Positions 1-10,851 are shown, numbered from the stretch's first letter. The stretch: 64,000 nucleotides of DNA from Flavobacteriaceae bacterium (GCA_022428005.1 JAKMDI010000007.1:1-64000); one strand, 5' to 3'. The notes: generated from the sequence alone by a model not told the origin. Made by a program: numbers and translations.

Positions 1-228
1 ATAAAATTAAGTTTAATCAAATTACATTGAAAAATAAATTAAATGCATATATTTCAAGTAGTTATAAAATAAAATTTCCCCTTTTCACTTGTATGATTCT
101 AAACTAAATTTGAATTAAAATACTGTAAGTCTCGTAATTAAGATTTAATCATTATAATTTTGATTGATATGTGTTAAATGAACCATAATCAAATTGTTCT
201 AAATCCATACCATCTTTACAGAATCACT

Positions 229-236
229 TATCTTTG
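229..236 (+). promoter_or_regulatory. Promoter -7 element (TATCTTTG) of the first gene
   Basis: The sequence matches the Bacteroidota -7 consensus TAnnTTTG exactly. No TTG is found at the usual 19-nucleotide distance upstream, so the -33 box is weak or absent. The element ends only 6 nucleotides before the ATG at 243, so the transcript would start at or very near the start codon. Confidence 0.5.
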
Positions 237-242
237 AACCAA

Positions 243-668
243 ATGCTATTAAACGTCTCCTATAACGATCCCAAGATCAAAGAAAAGATTGACACCGCGG
301 TGGGAAAACCTTTTACACTAAAAGAGCGGTGGGCCAAAGGCGGGGTGGGCTCCTCAAAGCTCATCATCAGCCAAACCTCTATAGAGATTCACAATTTATT
401 GGTATTGGACAACAACCGCAATACCTGTAATATTGAGCTACGTCCCCAGGGAATAATCCTGAGATTTAGAAGTCTTTTGGAGACCTACGCACTGGTAATA
501 CCCTATTATAAATTGACATTGTACAAGGGAAAAGCACAGGAATATTCTGTCTACAAAGACAAGCAGTTTGTAAAAGTGGTCGCAGATACCAAAGCGACCT
601 TTAAATTTTTCTCAAAAATCAGTGCTGAAAAAGCCAACAACCAACTCCCAGGAATCGAAGACCTGTAG
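243..668 (+). CDS. Conserved-looking hypothetical protein, 141 aa
   Basis: I do not recognise a family. The predicted protein is soluble, with no signal peptide and no membrane segment; it is mixed alpha/beta in composition with a basic N-terminal half (KERWAKGG) and many beta-type residues in the middle. An in-frame TTG exists at 234, but it lies inside the -7 promoter element, so the ATG at 243 is the better start. The gene converges on citrate synthase with only 4 nucleotides between the stop codons. Base composition resembles the neighbouring genes, so it is probably a resident gene. Function unknown. Confidence 0.7.
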   Translation: MLLNVSYNDPKIKEKIDTAVGKPFTLKERWAKGGVGSSKLIISQTSIEIHNLLVLDNNRNTCNIELRPQGIILRFRSLLETYALVIPYYKLTLYKGKAQEYSVYKDKQFVKVVADTKATFKFFSKISAEKANNQLPGIEDL

Positions 669-672
669 GGAA

Positions 673-1938
673 TTATATTTTCCGGTGGGGATGTCCAGTA
701 TATACTTGTCTGGGGCGTCCAATGGGTTCTTTGTTAAAACGCATTTCTTTCCACTGCGCAATCCAACCCGGTAAACGTCCGATGGCAAACATCACCGTAA
801 ACATTTCTGTGGGGATACCCAAAGCTCGGTAGATGATACCGGAATAGAAATCCACATTGGGGTATAATTTTCTATCCACAAAATAAGGATCTTCTAAAGC
901 CTCTTTTTCCAAACGCTTGGCAATGTCCAAAACGGGATCGTCGATACCCAATTCGGAGAGTACCTCATCGGCTGCTTTTTTGATGATCTTGGCCCGTGGG
1001 TCGAAATTTTTATAAACGCGATGACCGAAGCCCATGAGTCGGAAAGGGTCATTTTTATCTTTGGCCTTGGCCATGAATTTTTTAGTGTCGCCACCATCCA
1101 ATCTTATTTCTTCCAGCATTTCAATAACTGCTTGGTTGGCACCACCGTGGAGGGGTCCCCATAAAGCAGAAATCCCTGAGGCGATAGAAGGAAACAAACC
1201 GGCATGAGAAGAACCCACCATCCGTACCGTAGAGGTAGAACAGTTTTGTTCGTGATCGGCATGAAGGATCAATAGCTTATTCAAAGCGCTTACCAGAGTT
1301 GGACTTGGATTAAAGGCCTTGTTGGGCATTCTGAACATCATGTACGCCAAGTTATCGGTATAGGACAGCTCGTAGTTGGGATAATTGAGCGGGAGGCCTT
1401 TCATCTTCCTGTGTGTCCAAGAGGCCAAAACAGGAAATTTTGCTAAAAGCATGATGATGGCTTCGTGAAATTCTTTTTCTGAATTGATGTCAACAGAAGA
1501 AGGGTTAAAAGCAATCAAAGCGGAGGTCAGGGAAGATAAAATACCCATAGGGTGGGCAGACTTGGGAAAACTTTTTAATATAATTTTAAAATCTTCATCT
1601 ACCAAAGCGTAATCACGGATCTCATTTTCAAAACCCTCCAATTGGTCAGCAGTGGGCAAATCCCCGAAAATCAGGAGATAGGCTACTTCAATAAAGGAAT
1701 GATTATTCGCCAAATCCTCAATGGCGTATCCTCGATAGCGCAGTACCCCTTCCTCTCCATCGAGAAAAGTGATGTCACTGGTACAGGAACCTGTATTTTT
1801 AAAACCCGGATCCAAGGTGATTAAACCTGTTTGGGCTCTAAGGCTTTTAATGTCAATGGCTGCTTCGTTTTCAGAACCTTCCACCAACGGAAATTTATAA
1901 CTTTTTCCTTTGTAAATAAGATCAATTTGGTCTGACAT
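673..1938 (-). CDS. gltA: Citrate synthase (type II)
   Basis: Catalyses oxaloacetate + acetyl-CoA to citrate, the first step of the TCA cycle, in the cytoplasm. The 421-residue protein has the normal length of the hexameric bacterial type. The catalytic regions are visible: HGGAN with the oxaloacetate-binding His, GFGHRVYKNFDPRA with the second active-site His and Arg, and NVDFYSG with the catalytic Asp. The N-terminal beta-rich domain typical of the NADH-sensitive type is present. It has its own promoter at 1958-1988 and lies downstream of enolase on the same strand. Confidence 0.97.
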   Translation of the reverse strand: MSDQIDLIYKGKSYKFPLVEGSENEAAIDIKSLRAQTGLITLDPGFKNTGSCTSDITFLDGEEGVLRYRGYAIEDLANNHSFIEVAYLLIFGDLPTADQLEGFENEIRDYALVDEDFKIILKSFPKSAHPMGILSSLTSALIAFNPSSVDINSEKEFHEAIIMLLAKFPVLASWTHRKMKGLPLNYPNYELSYTDNLAYMMFRMPNKAFNPSPTLVSALNKLLILHADHEQNCSTSTVRMVGSSHAGLFPSIASGISALWGPLHGGANQAVIEMLEEIRLDGGDTKKFMAKAKDKNDPFRLMGFGHRVYKNFDPRAKIIKKAADEVLSELGIDDPVLDIAKRLEKEALEDPYFVDRKLYPNVDFYSGIIYRALGIPTEMFTVMFAIGRLPGWIAQWKEMRFNKEPIGRPRQVYTGHPHRKI

Positions 1939-1957
1939 AGATAGTATTAAATTCGAG

Positions 1958-1988
1958 CAAAAATAAACAATTAAGCGTCAAAAAACAA
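1958..1988 (-). promoter_or_regulatory. Promoter of gltA
   Basis: On the minus strand, TTG (1988-1986), a 20-nucleotide spacer and TATTTTTG (1965-1958) match the Bacteroidota promoter TTG-N19-TAnnTTTG apart from one extra spacer base. The predicted leader is about 15-20 nucleotides to the ATG at 1938. Confidence 0.65.
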
Positions 1989-2018
1989 CTGTAACCAGTG
2001 CGGAGTTGGGGCTCCACG
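1981..2018 (-). terminator. Possible weak terminator after enolase
   Basis: Reading the minus strand after the eno stop there is an imperfect hairpin (GTGGAG pairing with CTCCGCAC, one bulged G; alternatively CAACT with AGTTG) followed by TTTTTT. It overlaps the -33 box of gltA, so termination and gltA initiation would be packed together. The stem is short and ambiguous. Confidence 0.35.
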
Positions 2019-2026
2019 AAATTTTA

Positions 2027-3322
<1,296 letters not shown>

Positions 3323-3327
3323 TTAAA

Positions 3328-4452
3328 TTAAATGGGTTGTGTTTTTTGGGTATGACTTTTGATGTTTTCGTAAAATTCATCAAATAAATAGATGGTATCA
3401 TTTGGACCTGGGCCTGCCTCGGGATGGTACTGCACTGAAAAACAATTTTTGTTTTTCATACGAAGTCCAGCAACCGTCTGGTCGTTTAGGTGAAGGTGAC
3501 TGATCACAATATCTTTGTGCGCCTCAGCCGCTTGCTTGTCCACAGCAAATCCGTGGTTTTGAGAGGTGATTTCTCCCTTTCCAGTGATCAGATTCAAGAC
3601 CGGGTGGTTGATACCACGGTGGCCGTTAAACATTTTATAGGTAGGAATACCATTGGCCAGAGCAATGATCTGGTGGCCCAAACATATTCCAAAAAGGGGC
3701 AGGTCATTTTTGATGATTTCTTTAGCGAGGGCTTGCGCCTGGTGCAGTGGATCGGGATCTCCGGGTCCGTTGGAAATAAAAAATCCATCGGGCTCCCAAG
3801 CTTGCATTTCTTCGAAGGGGGTATCGAAAGGGAAAACTTTGATGTACATCCCTCGATCAGACAAATGCCTGAGGATATTGGTCTTAATACCCAAATCCAA
3901 GGCTGCCACCTTGAAAGGAGCATCGGGACTCCCATAGAAATAGGACGTTTGGGTAGAAACCTTCGAGGCCAACTCCAACCCTTCCATACTGGGCAATGCT
4001 GCCAATTCAGCGCGCAATGCAGCTTCATTATCCACATCAGTGGTAATCACTGCGTTCATGGCGCCGTTTTCTCGAATGTAATTGACCAAAGCGCGGGTAT
4101 CGACGTCCGAAATCGCAAAAAGATCATTGTCATTCAAGTATTGTTCCAAAGAAATATCGGCTGCAGGTCTGGAATAGTCATAGCTGAAATTCTTACAAAT
4201 CAATCCAGCTATTTTGATCCCATCGGACTGTGCCTCATCTATTTGAACCCCATAATTTCCAATGTGTGCGTTGGTGGTTACCATTAGCTGACCGAAGTAG
4301 GATGGGTCAGTAAAAATTTCTTGATAGCCAGTCATTCCGGTGTTAAAACATATTTCACCAAAACGGGTACCTTCAGCGCCTACTGCTTTTCCAAAAAACT
4401 TGGTACCATCGGCCAATAATAATAGTGCTTTTCTCCTGGTTTTATAAGTCAT
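3328..4452 (-). CDS. carA: Carbamoyl-phosphate synthase, small (glutaminase) subunit
   Basis: Hydrolyses glutamine and passes ammonia to the large subunit CarB to make carbamoyl phosphate for pyrimidines and arginine. The 374-residue protein has the N-terminal CPSase_sm domain (FGKAVGAEGTRFGEICFNTGMTGYQEI) and a class I glutamine amidotransferase domain with nucleophile Cys in LFGICLGHQ and the His/Glu pair in QYHPEAGPGPND. carB is not in the window. Located just after the rplQ terminator and before eno; no convincing promoter was found in the 86-nucleotide gap. Confidence 0.97.
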   Translation of the reverse strand: MTYKTRRKALLLLADGTKFFGKAVGAEGTRFGEICFNTGMTGYQEIFTDPSYFGQLMVTTNAHIGNYGVQIDEAQSDGIKIAGLICKNFSYDYSRPAADISLEQYLNDNDLFAISDVDTRALVNYIRENGAMNAVITTDVDNEAALRAELAALPSMEGLELASKVSTQTSYFYGSPDAPFKVAALDLGIKTNILRHLSDRGMYIKVFPFDTPFEEMQAWEPDGFFISNGPGDPDPLHQAQALAKEIIKNDLPLFGICLGHQIIALANGIPTYKMFNGHRGINHPVLNLITGKGEITSQNHGFAVDKQAAEAHKDIVISHLHLNDQTVAGLRMKNKNCFSVQYHPEAGPGPNDTIYLFDEFYENIKSHTQKTQPI

Positions 4453-4472
4453 ATCTAATCACAAATTAACAT

Positions 4473-4505
4473 AAAAAAAAGGATAAACTAAAAAGCTTAT
4501 CCTTT
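4473..4505 (-). terminator. Intrinsic terminator after rplQ
   Basis: On the minus strand the stem AAAGGATAA (4505-4497) pairs with TTATCC (4486-4481) across a short loop and is followed by eight T residues (4480-4473). It separates the ribosomal-protein array from carA-eno. Confidence 0.75.
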
Positions 4506-4523
4506 ATTATAATCTTAAATTAT

Positions 4524-4537
4524 CAACAATATTGTTG
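4524..4537. repeat. Perfect 14-bp palindrome CAACAATATTGTTG
   Basis: Self-complementary 14-mer one base after the rplQ stop codon and just ahead of the terminator hairpin. It could be a protein-binding site or a 3'-end RNA structure; nothing in the sequence distinguishes these. Confidence 0.6.
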
Positions 4538-4538
4538 T

Positions 4539-5126
4539 TTAGGCATCCTTCTTTTTATCGGTTTTAGAAGATTTGTCATCCGTTTGTTCTTCGGATTTTT
4601 TTTCTTCAGGTTGAGATGCTTCTGGCGCCGGCGCAGCAGCTGTTTCAGCAACCTCTGCAGCTGGCGTTTCAGCTTGTGCCTCTGGCGTTGCTGCACTGCC
4701 TGATTTTTTCCTGGACCTACTTCTTCTGGTCGTCTTTTTCGCCTCAGCTTTGTCCGCGTTGTAAACCGTATTGAAATCCACCAGTTCGATCATGGCCATA
4801 TCGGCATTGTCTCCCAAGCGATTTCCCATTTTGATAACGCGTGTATATCCTCCTGGTCGATACCCTACCTTTTGTGCCACATCCCTAAAGAGTTCTGAAA
4901 CAGCATATTTGTTTCTTAAGGCACTGAACGCCAAACGTCGGTTGTGGGTCGTGTCGGTTTTTGATTTTGTGATTAAAGGCTCTACAAACTGTTTCAATGC
5001 TTTGGCTTTCGCAACAGTGGTGTTGATTCGTTTGTGCTCGATCAAAGAACAGGCCATATTTGCCAACATGGACTTTCTATGGGCTACTTTCCTCCCTAAG
5101 TGATTGCCTTTTTTTCCGTGTTTCAT
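4539..5126 (-). CDS. rplQ: 50S ribosomal protein L17 with long C-terminal extension
   Basis: Large-subunit protein lining the peptide exit region. The first about 120 residues are a normal L17 ([50 protein letters not shown]). The remaining about 75 residues are an extra low-complexity tail: a basic [12 protein letters not shown] patch, then Ala/Pro/Glu-rich sequence, ending in a charged Lys/Asp/Glu segment. Usual L17 is about 115-130 residues, so 195 is long; such tails are known in Bacteroidota. Last gene of the array. Confidence 0.96.
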   Translation of the reverse strand: MKHGKKGNHLGRKVAHRKSMLANMACSLIEHKRINTTVAKAKALKQFVEPLITKSKTDTTHNRRLAFSALRNKYAVSELFRDVAQKVGYRPGGYTRVIKMGNRLGDNADMAMIELVDFNTVYNADKAEAKKTTRRSRSRKKSGSAATPEAQAETPAAEVAETAAAPAPEASQPEEKKSEEQTDDKSSKTDKKKDA

Positions 5127-5145
5127 GATTTATTGTCTAAATAAT

Positions 5146-6138
5146 CTAATCCTTGTCTAACTTGTATTTGGCCAAATCCATACCAAAAGAGAGGCCTTTC
5201 AATACCACCAACTCTTCTAATTCTGTCAAGGATTTTTTACCAAAGTTTCTGAATTTCATCAGGTCATTTTTGTTGTATGAAACCAAATCTCCGAGGGTAT
5301 CCACTTCGGCAGCTTTCAAACAGTTTAGCGCTCTCACAGACAAATCCATGTCGATCAACTTGGTCTTGAGTAACTGTCGCATGTGCAACGATTCCTCATC
5401 ATAAGTTTCTGATTGGGCAATCTCGTCAGCTTCGAGTGTAATGCGCTCATCGGAGAACAATAGGAAGTGATGAATCAATGTTTTCGCGGCTTCTGTAAGC
5501 GCATCTTTAGGATGTATTGAGCCATCGGTGATGATTTCAAAAACCAATTTTTCATAATCCGTTTTTTGCTCCACACGATAGTTCTCGATGCTGTACTTTA
5601 CATTCTTGACGGGCGTAAATATAGAATCTATAGAAATTACACCAAAAGGAGCGTTGGATTTTTTATTTTCCTCGGCCGGTACATATCCCCTACCTTTTTC
5701 TATGGTTACTTCCATGTTCAACTGAACCCCTTTTTCTAAATTACAGATCACCAAATCAGGATTTAATACCTGAAAACCAGAGATGAACCGCTGGAAGTCG
5801 CCTGCTTTTAGCTGATCTTGACCTCCTATCATTAGGGTGACATTTTCTTCCTCTAAATCTTCAATTTGTCTTTTAAACCTGACTTGTTTGAGATTGAGAA
5901 TGATTTCGGTGACGTCTTCAACAATGCCGGGAATGGTAGAAAATTCGTGTTCTATATTTTCTATTTTAACCGAAGTTATTGCAAAACCTTCCAAAGAAGA
6001 TAATAAAACTCTTCTCAATGCATTTCCAACAGTGAGTCCATATCCGGGTTCTAAGGGTCGAAATTCAAACTTACCTTCGAACTCAGAAGAGTCGATCATG
6101 ATTACCTTATCGGGTTTTTGGAAATTTAATATTGCCAT
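5146..6138 (-). CDS. rpoA: DNA-directed RNA polymerase alpha subunit
   Basis: Dimerises to nucleate RNA polymerase assembly; the C-terminal domain contacts DNA and activators. At 330 residues it has the complete layout: N-terminal domain with [23 protein letters not shown], then a linker and an alphaCTD with two helix-hairpin-helix motifs (residues about 260-325, [20 protein letters not shown] and [16 protein letters not shown]). Flanked by rpsD and rplQ as in the alpha operon of most bacteria. Confidence 0.98.
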   Translation of the reverse strand: MAILNFQKPDKVIMIDSSEFEGKFEFRPLEPGYGLTVGNALRRVLLSSLEGFAITSVKIENIEHEFSTIPGIVEDVTEIILNLKQVRFKRQIEDLEEENVTLMIGGQDQLKAGDFQRFISGFQVLNPDLVICNLEKGVQLNMEVTIEKGRGYVPAEENKKSNAPFGVISIDSIFTPVKNVKYSIENYRVEQKTDYEKLVFEIITDGSIHPKDALTEAAKTLIHHFLLFSDERITLEADEIAQSETYDEESLHMRQLLKTKLIDMDLSVRALNCLKAAEVDTLGDLVSYNKNDLMKFRNFGKKSLTELEELVVLKGLSFGMDLAKYKLDKD

Positions 6139-6159
6139 AGTTTTCTTCCTGTGATTTAA

Positions 6160-6765
6160 TTATTTAGAGTACAATTCAACGATCAATTGTTCCTTTATGT
6201 TTTCTGGGATTTGCTCTCGTTGAGGGATGCTTACAAAATTACCCTCATAAGTTTCGCTGTTCCATGTCATCCAATCGTAAACAGACGTGTTGGCCTCTAA
6301 GGAGGCAGTGATGGACTGTAAAGATTTGGATTTTTCTCTAACCCCAACAACATCACCAGCATTTAGGGAAAATGATGATATGTTAACGATTTTACCATTT
6401 ACGGTAATATGACGATGAGAAACCAATTGACGCGCAGCGTTTCTAGAAGGAGCAATCCCCAGTCGATAGACTACATTGTCTAATCGGGACTCGCACAACT
6501 GAAGTAGCACTTCACCTGTAACTCCTTTACTACTGCTCGCTTTTTCAAAAATGTTTCTGAACTGACGTTCTAAAATACCATAGGTGTATTTTGCTTTTTG
6601 CTTTTCCAACAACTGAACTGCATATTCGGACTTTTTTCCCCTCCTTCTATTGTTCCCATGTTGACCAGGGGGATAGTTTCTTTTTTCAAAAGCCTTGTCA
6701 GCTCCGAAAATAGCTTCTCCGAATTTCCTTGCAATTTTTGATTTTGGACCGGTATATCTTGCCAT
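6160..6765 (-). CDS. rpsD: 30S ribosomal protein S4
   Basis: Primary 16S rRNA binding protein of the small-subunit body. 201 residues. The N-terminal region ([20 protein letters not shown]) lacks the Cys cluster of zinc-binding S4, so this is the zinc-free form. An S4 RNA-binding domain follows at about residues 92-155 ([25 protein letters not shown]). Within the alpha-operon segment between rpsK and rpoA. Confidence 0.98.
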   Translation of the reverse strand: MARYTGPKSKIARKFGEAIFGADKAFEKRNYPPGQHGNNRRRGKKSEYAVQLLEKQKAKYTYGILERQFRNIFEKASSSKGVTGEVLLQLCESRLDNVVYRLGIAPSRNAARQLVSHRHITVNGKIVNISSFSLNAGDVVGVREKSKSLQSITASLEANTSVYDWMTWNSETYEGNFVSIPQREQIPENIKEQLIVELYSK

Positions 6766-6821
6766 ATAGATTTTTTGTGTTATGAATTAAGGTCTGATCC
6801 TTCGATAACAGATTAAAATAA

Positions 6822-7205
6822 TTATACTCTTCTTCTTTTGGGTGGGCGACAGCCATTGTGGGGTAGTGGGGTAACATCTACTATTTCGGTAACTTCAATA
6901 CCACTGTTGTGTAGGGTTCTGATGGCAGACTCACGTCCGTTACCAGGTCCTTTTACATACACCTTTACTTTTCTCAAACCAGCCTCTAACGCTACTTTAG
7001 AAACATCCTCGGCAGCCGTTTGGGCAGCATAGGGAGTGTTTTTCTTGGAGCCTCTAAAACCCATTTTCCCGGCCGATGACCAAGTAATGACTTCACCTTT
7101 GTTGTTGGTTAGTGAGATAATAATGTTGTTGAACGATGCATTGATGTGGGCTTCACCAAAAGCCTCAACAATTACTTTACGTTTTTTACTTGTTACTTTT
7201 GCCAT
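6822..7205 (-). CDS. rpsK: 30S ribosomal protein S11
   Basis: Platform protein of the small subunit near the mRNA exit. 127 residues with the family signature [16 protein letters not shown] and the C-terminal [15 protein letters not shown], whose Asn-Gly is the position that forms isoaspartate in other bacteria. Lies 12 nucleotides after rpsM. Confidence 0.98.
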   Translation of the reverse strand: MAKVTSKKRKVIVEAFGEAHINASFNNIIISLTNNKGEVITWSSAGKMGFRGSKKNTPYAAQTAAEDVSKVALEAGLRKVKVYVKGPGNGRESAIRTLHNSGIEVTEIVDVTPLPHNGCRPPKRRRV

Positions 7206-7217
7206 AGTTAATTCCTA

Positions 7218-7592
7218 TTATTTAGTGGCTTTCTTTTTGTTTGCAACCGTCTTTCTTTTCCCTTTTCGCGTTCGAGAGTTATTCTTGGTACGCTGACCCC
7301 TCAAAGGAAGTCCAGATCTGTGACGTATTCCTCTGTAACAGCCAATGTCCATCAATCGCTTGATGTTGATTTGAAGTTCTGAGCGCAATTCACCTTCGAT
7401 TTTAAAGTTACCAACGGCTTCTCGAATTCTTCCGGTTTCGTCGTCGGTCCAATCAGACACCTTGGTCTCTTCACTCACCTTTGCACTTGCCAATATCTCT
7501 TGGGCGCGCGACTTTCCTATACCATAGATATAGGTAAGGGCAATAACGCCTCTTTTTTGCTTGGGGATGTCTACTCCTGAAATTCTAGCCAT
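7218..7592 (-). CDS. rpsM: 30S ribosomal protein S13
   Basis: Head protein of the small subunit that contacts the P-site tRNA and the large subunit. 124 residues: N-terminal helix-hairpin-helix region ([25 protein letters not shown]), the [19 protein letters not shown] signature and a basic tail [15 protein letters not shown]. Follows rpmJ with a 2-nucleotide gap. Confidence 0.98.
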   Translation of the reverse strand: MARISGVDIPKQKRGVIALTYIYGIGKSRAQEILASAKVSEETKVSDWTDDETGRIREAVGNFKIEGELRSELQINIKRLMDIGCYRGIRHRSGLPLRGQRTKNNSRTRKGKRKTVANKKKATK

Positions 7593-7594
7593 AA

Positions 7595-7711
7595 TTAACC
7601 TTGTCTTTGTTTGAATCGAGGATTTTTCTTGTTAATGACATACAAACGTCCTTTCCTACGGACAATTTTGCAATCTGCACTTCGTTTTTTTATGGAAGCT
7701 CTTACTTTCAT
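7595..7711 (-). CDS. rpmJ: 50S ribosomal protein L36, zinc-free form
   Basis: Translated directly from the sequence: 38 residues starting [19 protein letters not shown] and ending [11 protein letters not shown]. This is full-length L36. Of the four zinc ligands of the classical protein (Cys11, Cys14, Cys27, His32) only Cys14 remains; the others are Ser, Asn and Arg, so it should not bind zinc. It lies between infA and rpsM, its normal place in the spc/alpha array. Confidence 0.95.
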   Translation of the reverse strand: MKVRASIKKRSADCKIVRRKGRLYVINKKNPRFKQRQG

Positions 7712-7720
7712 TTTTCTTGT

Positions 7721-7936
7721 TTAAAATCTATACGTAATCCTTGCTTTTGATAAATCGTAAGGACTCATTTCTAATTTAACTTTGTCTCCAGGCAACAACT
7801 TGATGTAATACAATCGCATTTTGCCAGAAATATGAGCGGTCACAACGTGGCCATTCTCTAGCTCCACACGAAACATGGCATTTGACAATGCTTCGATGAT
7901 GGTTCCTTCTTGCTCTATTGCGGGTTGCTTGGCCAT
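7721..7936 (-). CDS. infA: Translation initiation factor IF-1
   Basis: Binds the 30S A site during initiation together with IF-2 and IF-3. The 71-residue protein is a single OB fold with the family pattern: [20 protein letters not shown], the loop [19 protein letters not shown], and the ending [14 protein letters not shown]. It directly follows secY with one base between, adk and map being absent from this position. Confidence 0.98.
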   Translation of the reverse strand: MAKQPAIEQEGTIIEALSNAMFRVELENGHVVTAHISGKMRLYYIKLLPGDKVKLEMSPYDLSKARITYRF

Positions 7937-7937
7937 A

Positions 7938-9293
7938 TTATATTGTTCCTGCTCTTCTGTTTCTACTGGTTTTAGACATCAATCCGTCATAATGACGGTT
8001 CAACAGGTAAGAATTTACTTGTTGTATGGTATCGATGGCAACGCCAACCATAATCAGTAGGGAGGTTCCTCCATAAAACAAGGCCCAGCCTTGTTGCATA
8101 CCAATTAGCTTTACAACTACTGCGGGGAAAACCGCAATGGCTGCCAAATATAAAGACCCGGGGAAGGTGATGTGCGACATCACTGTATCTAAATATTCTG
8201 AGGTTTCGTTTCCAGGGCGAATTCCCGGAACAAAGCCGCCATTTCTTTTTAAGTCATCCGACATCTTGTTGGTCGGCACTGTAATGGCCGTGTAGAAGTA
8301 GGTGAAAATAATAATCAACACTGCAAACAATATGTTGTACCAAAGACCAAAAATATCTGAGAAATTTGTCTGTAACCACTGTCCTGCCGTGGAATCACCA
8401 AAAGTTCCTCCCACATAGGCAGGCGCAAACATCAGCGCTTGCGCAAAAATGATGGGCATCACACCCGAGGCGTTTAATTTTAATGGAATATATTGTCTGG
8501 ATCCAAAAACGTTTTTTTCGTTGACACCTGCTGCTGATCTGCGGGCATACTGAACAGGTATTTGTCTTACCGCCATTACCAGTAGCACACTGAGCAATAT
8601 AATGACCACCCACAATACCAATTCTATGAGAATCATCATCAGGCCACCGTTATTTTCGGATACTCGCGATACGAATTCTTGGGTGAACGATAAGGGAAGG
8701 TTAGCAATAATACCCACCATTATCAACAATGAAATACCATTACCGATTCCTTTATCGGTTATTTTTTCTCCCAGCCACATGGCAAAGATGGTACCTGTAA
8801 CCAGAATTATGACAGCAGAAAACATAAACAGTGGTCCTCTACCAATAACAAAGGCGCTATCGGGTACTCCCAGTGCAGAGAGTCCGTATAGATAGGCTGG
8901 TGCTTGTACAACACATATGAGTATGGTCAACCACCGCGTAATTTGTGTTCTTTTCTTATTACCGCTTTCACCCTCTTTCTGAAGTTTTTGCAGGTAAGGC
9001 ACTGCAATTCCCATCAACTGAACAACAATGGAGGCTGAGATGTAGGGCATGATGCCCAATGCAAATACAGAAGCATTTGCAAAAGCCCCTCCTGTGAAGG
9101 CATTTAGAATCCCCAACAACCCACCTCCATCGGTGCGGTTGGCCAATTCTGCTAATTGAACAGAATCTATTCCGGGGAGGACAACTTGAGCCCCTAAACG
9201 ATAAACCAACAACAAAGAAAGGGTCGTTAGGATACGCCCTCGTAGTTCCTCGATATTGTAAATGTTTAGTATGGTCTCAATAAATTTTTTCAT
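7938..9293 (-). CDS. secY: Preprotein translocase subunit SecY
   Basis: Channel subunit of the SecYEG inner-membrane translocon. 451 residues with ten predicted membrane helices, beginning with a short cytoplasmic helix and the first transmembrane segment around [20 protein letters not shown]. The plug region after TM1, the cytoplasmic loop [11 protein letters not shown] and the [22 protein letters not shown] loop are all visible. Encoded in the spc segment between rplO and infA. Confidence 0.98.
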   Translation of the reverse strand: MKKFIETILNIYNIEELRGRILTTLSLLLVYRLGAQVVLPGIDSVQLAELANRTDGGGLLGILNAFTGGAFANASVFALGIMPYISASIVVQLMGIAVPYLQKLQKEGESGNKKRTQITRWLTILICVVQAPAYLYGLSALGVPDSAFVIGRGPLFMFSAVIILVTGTIFAMWLGEKITDKGIGNGISLLIMVGIIANLPLSFTQEFVSRVSENNGGLMMILIELVLWVVIILLSVLLVMAVRQIPVQYARRSAAGVNEKNVFGSRQYIPLKLNASGVMPIIFAQALMFAPAYVGGTFGDSTAGQWLQTNFSDIFGLWYNILFAVLIIIFTYFYTAITVPTNKMSDDLKRNGGFVPGIRPGNETSEYLDTVMSHITFPGSLYLAAIAVFPAVVVKLIGMQQGWALFYGGTSLLIMVGVAIDTIQQVNSYLLNRHYDGLMSKTSRNRRAGTI

Positions 9294-9302
9294 TTCTCTT
9301 TT

Positions 9303-9755
9303 TTATGGGGTAATGGCTTCACCTCCTGCTGCTTCAATAGCGGCTTTAGCTGTAGCTGAAAATTTGTGGGCAATTACTTTGAGAGGCGCTTCTATTTTAC
9401 CCCTACCCAGTATCTTTACCAACTCATTTTTTCCAGCCAAACGGAGTTCGACCCAGTTTTCAAGTGATACTTGTTTGTTAACTTTTTTATCGGCTACTAA
9501 TGCTTGAAGGGTGTCTAAATTAATTCCCTTATAGGCAACCCGGTTGATGTTATTAAATCCAAACTTGGGCACCCGGCGCTGTAAAGGCATTTGTCCACCT
9601 TCAAATCCAATTTTTTTGGAGTAACCCGATCTGGATTTAGCTCCTTTATGACCTCTGGCAGCTGTTCCTCCTTTACCGGAGCCTTCTCCACGTCCTAGTC
9701 TCTTTCCTTGTCTTTGGATGGAACCCTCTGCGGGTTTTAAATTTTCTAAACTCAT
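9303..9755 (-). CDS. rplO: 50S ribosomal protein L15
   Basis: Late-assembly protein of the large subunit. 150 residues with a long Gly/Arg-rich N-terminal arm (GKRLGRGEGSGKGGTAARGHKG and KSRSGYSKKIGFEGGQMPLQRR regions) and the globular C-terminal domain ending in AIEAAGGEAITP. Upstream of secY with a 9-nucleotide gap. Confidence 0.97.
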   Translation of the reverse strand: MSLENLKPAEGSIQRQGKRLGRGEGSGKGGTAARGHKGAKSRSGYSKKIGFEGGQMPLQRRVPKFGFNNINRVAYKGINLDTLQALVADKKVNKQVSLENWVELRLAGKNELVKILGRGKIEAPLKVIAHKFSATAKAAIEAAGGEAITP

Positions 9756-9757
9756 CT

Positions 9758-9937
9758 TTATGCTTCTGTGGTTTTAACCAAGTGTTTCACTCTATCAATC
9801 ATCCCAAGGATGTTAGGGGTTGCTTCGTGGGTAACCTCTTTTCCAATCCCTCTAAGACCCAATGCTTCAAGGGTTCTCTTTTGGGACTGCATTCTTTTGA
9901 TACTGCTTTTGATTTGCGTAACTTTTATCTTGGCCAT
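9758..9937 (-). CDS. rpmD: 50S ribosomal protein L30
   Basis: Translated from the sequence: 59 residues beginning MAKIKVTQIKSSIKR and ending MIDRVKHLVKTTEA, with the family core TLEALGLRGIGKEV and the conserved HLV near the end. It matches bacterial L30 in size and order (between rpsE and rplO). The stop codon is 2 nucleotides ahead of the rplO ATG. Confidence 0.95.
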   Translation of the reverse strand: MAKIKVTQIKSSIKRMQSQKRTLEALGLRGIGKEVTHEATPNILGMIDRVKHLVKTTEA

Positions 9938-9947
9938 GATACTAATA

Positions 9948-10472
9948 TTAACCGTTAAATACTTTTTCCAAACTTATCCCCCTTTGATGGGCGATGGTCT
10001 GGGGACTTCTCAATTGTAAAAGGGCATCAAAAGTCGCTTTTACCACGTTGTGTGGGTTGGACGATCCTTGAGATTTCGACAAGACATTGTGAACACCAAC
10101 GGCTTCTAATACGGCCCTTACCGCACCACCAGCAATTACCCCTGTACCTTCAGAGGCTGGCTTTAAAAATACTCTTGCACCCCCAAATTTTCCTTTTTGT
10201 TCGTGGGGCAGTGTTCCTTTGGATATGGGAATTCTCACCAAGTTTTTCTTAGCATCTTCAACAGCTTTGGCAATGGCCTCAGAAACTTCTTTTGATTTTC
10301 CAAGTCCTTGACCCACAACGCCATTTTCGTCACCTACAACTACAATTGCAGAAAAACCAAATGCACGTCCTCCTTTGGTCACTTTGGTTACACGTTGCAC
10401 ACCAACCAATCGATCCTTGAGATCTAATCCAGCTGGTTTTACCAATTCAACATTTTTATAATCTTGATACAT
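9948..10472 (-). CDS. rpsE: 30S ribosomal protein S5
   Basis: Small-subunit protein involved in decoding accuracy and mRNA helicase activity at the entry channel. 174 residues: N-terminal double-stranded-RNA-binding-like domain ([21 protein letters not shown]) and the C-terminal domain with [20 protein letters not shown] and [13 protein letters not shown]. Position between rplR and rpmD is standard. Confidence 0.98.
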   Translation of the reverse strand: MYQDYKNVELVKPAGLDLKDRLVGVQRVTKVTKGGRAFGFSAIVVVGDENGVVGQGLGKSKEVSEAIAKAVEDAKKNLVRIPISKGTLPHEQKGKFGGARVFLKPASEGTGVIAGGAVRAVLEAVGVHNVLSKSQGSSNPHNVVKATFDALLQLRSPQTIAHQRGISLEKVFNG

Positions 10473-10481
10473 ATATCTTAT

Positions 10482-10841
10482 TTAAAATTTTAGACCTGCT
10501 TCACGTGCGCCATCGGCAAGGGACTTAACCCTACCGTGATACAGATAGCCACTTCTGTCAAAACCAATAGCAGTTACCCCTGCTTTGAGTCCGCGTTCTC
10601 CAATCAATTTCCCCACCAATTGGGCGGTGGACATCTTGTTTTCCCCTTTGGCATCAGCAACCTCTTTATCTCTTGAAGAAGCAGCCGCCAAGGTAACTCC
10701 ATTTACATCGTCGATGATCTGAGCATAAATTTCTTTATTGCTTCTGTATATCGACAAACGGGGCTTTGATGCTGTGCCCTGTATGGTTTTACGGATTCTG
10801 AGGTGAATCCTATTTCTTCGTACTGATTTTGTTAATCCCAT
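10482..10841 (-). CDS. rplR: 50S ribosomal protein L18
   Basis: Binds 5S rRNA in the central protuberance with L5 and L25. 119 residues with basic N-terminus ([19 protein letters not shown]), [18 protein letters not shown] core and the C-terminal [24 protein letters not shown] signature. Sits between rplF and rpsE. Confidence 0.98.
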   Translation of the reverse strand: MGLTKSVRRNRIHLRIRKTIQGTASKPRLSIYRSNKEIYAQIIDDVNGVTLAAASSRDKEVADAKGENKMSTAQLVGKLIGERGLKAGVTAIGFDRSGYLYHGRVKSLADGAREAGLKF

Positions 10842-10851
10842 AATAATTTAA

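Noticed and set aside
3490-4287. Open frame of 265 codons on the plus strand opposite carA
   Set aside because: Mirror frame of a fully conserved gene; no promoter, no recognisable family, composition follows the carA codons.
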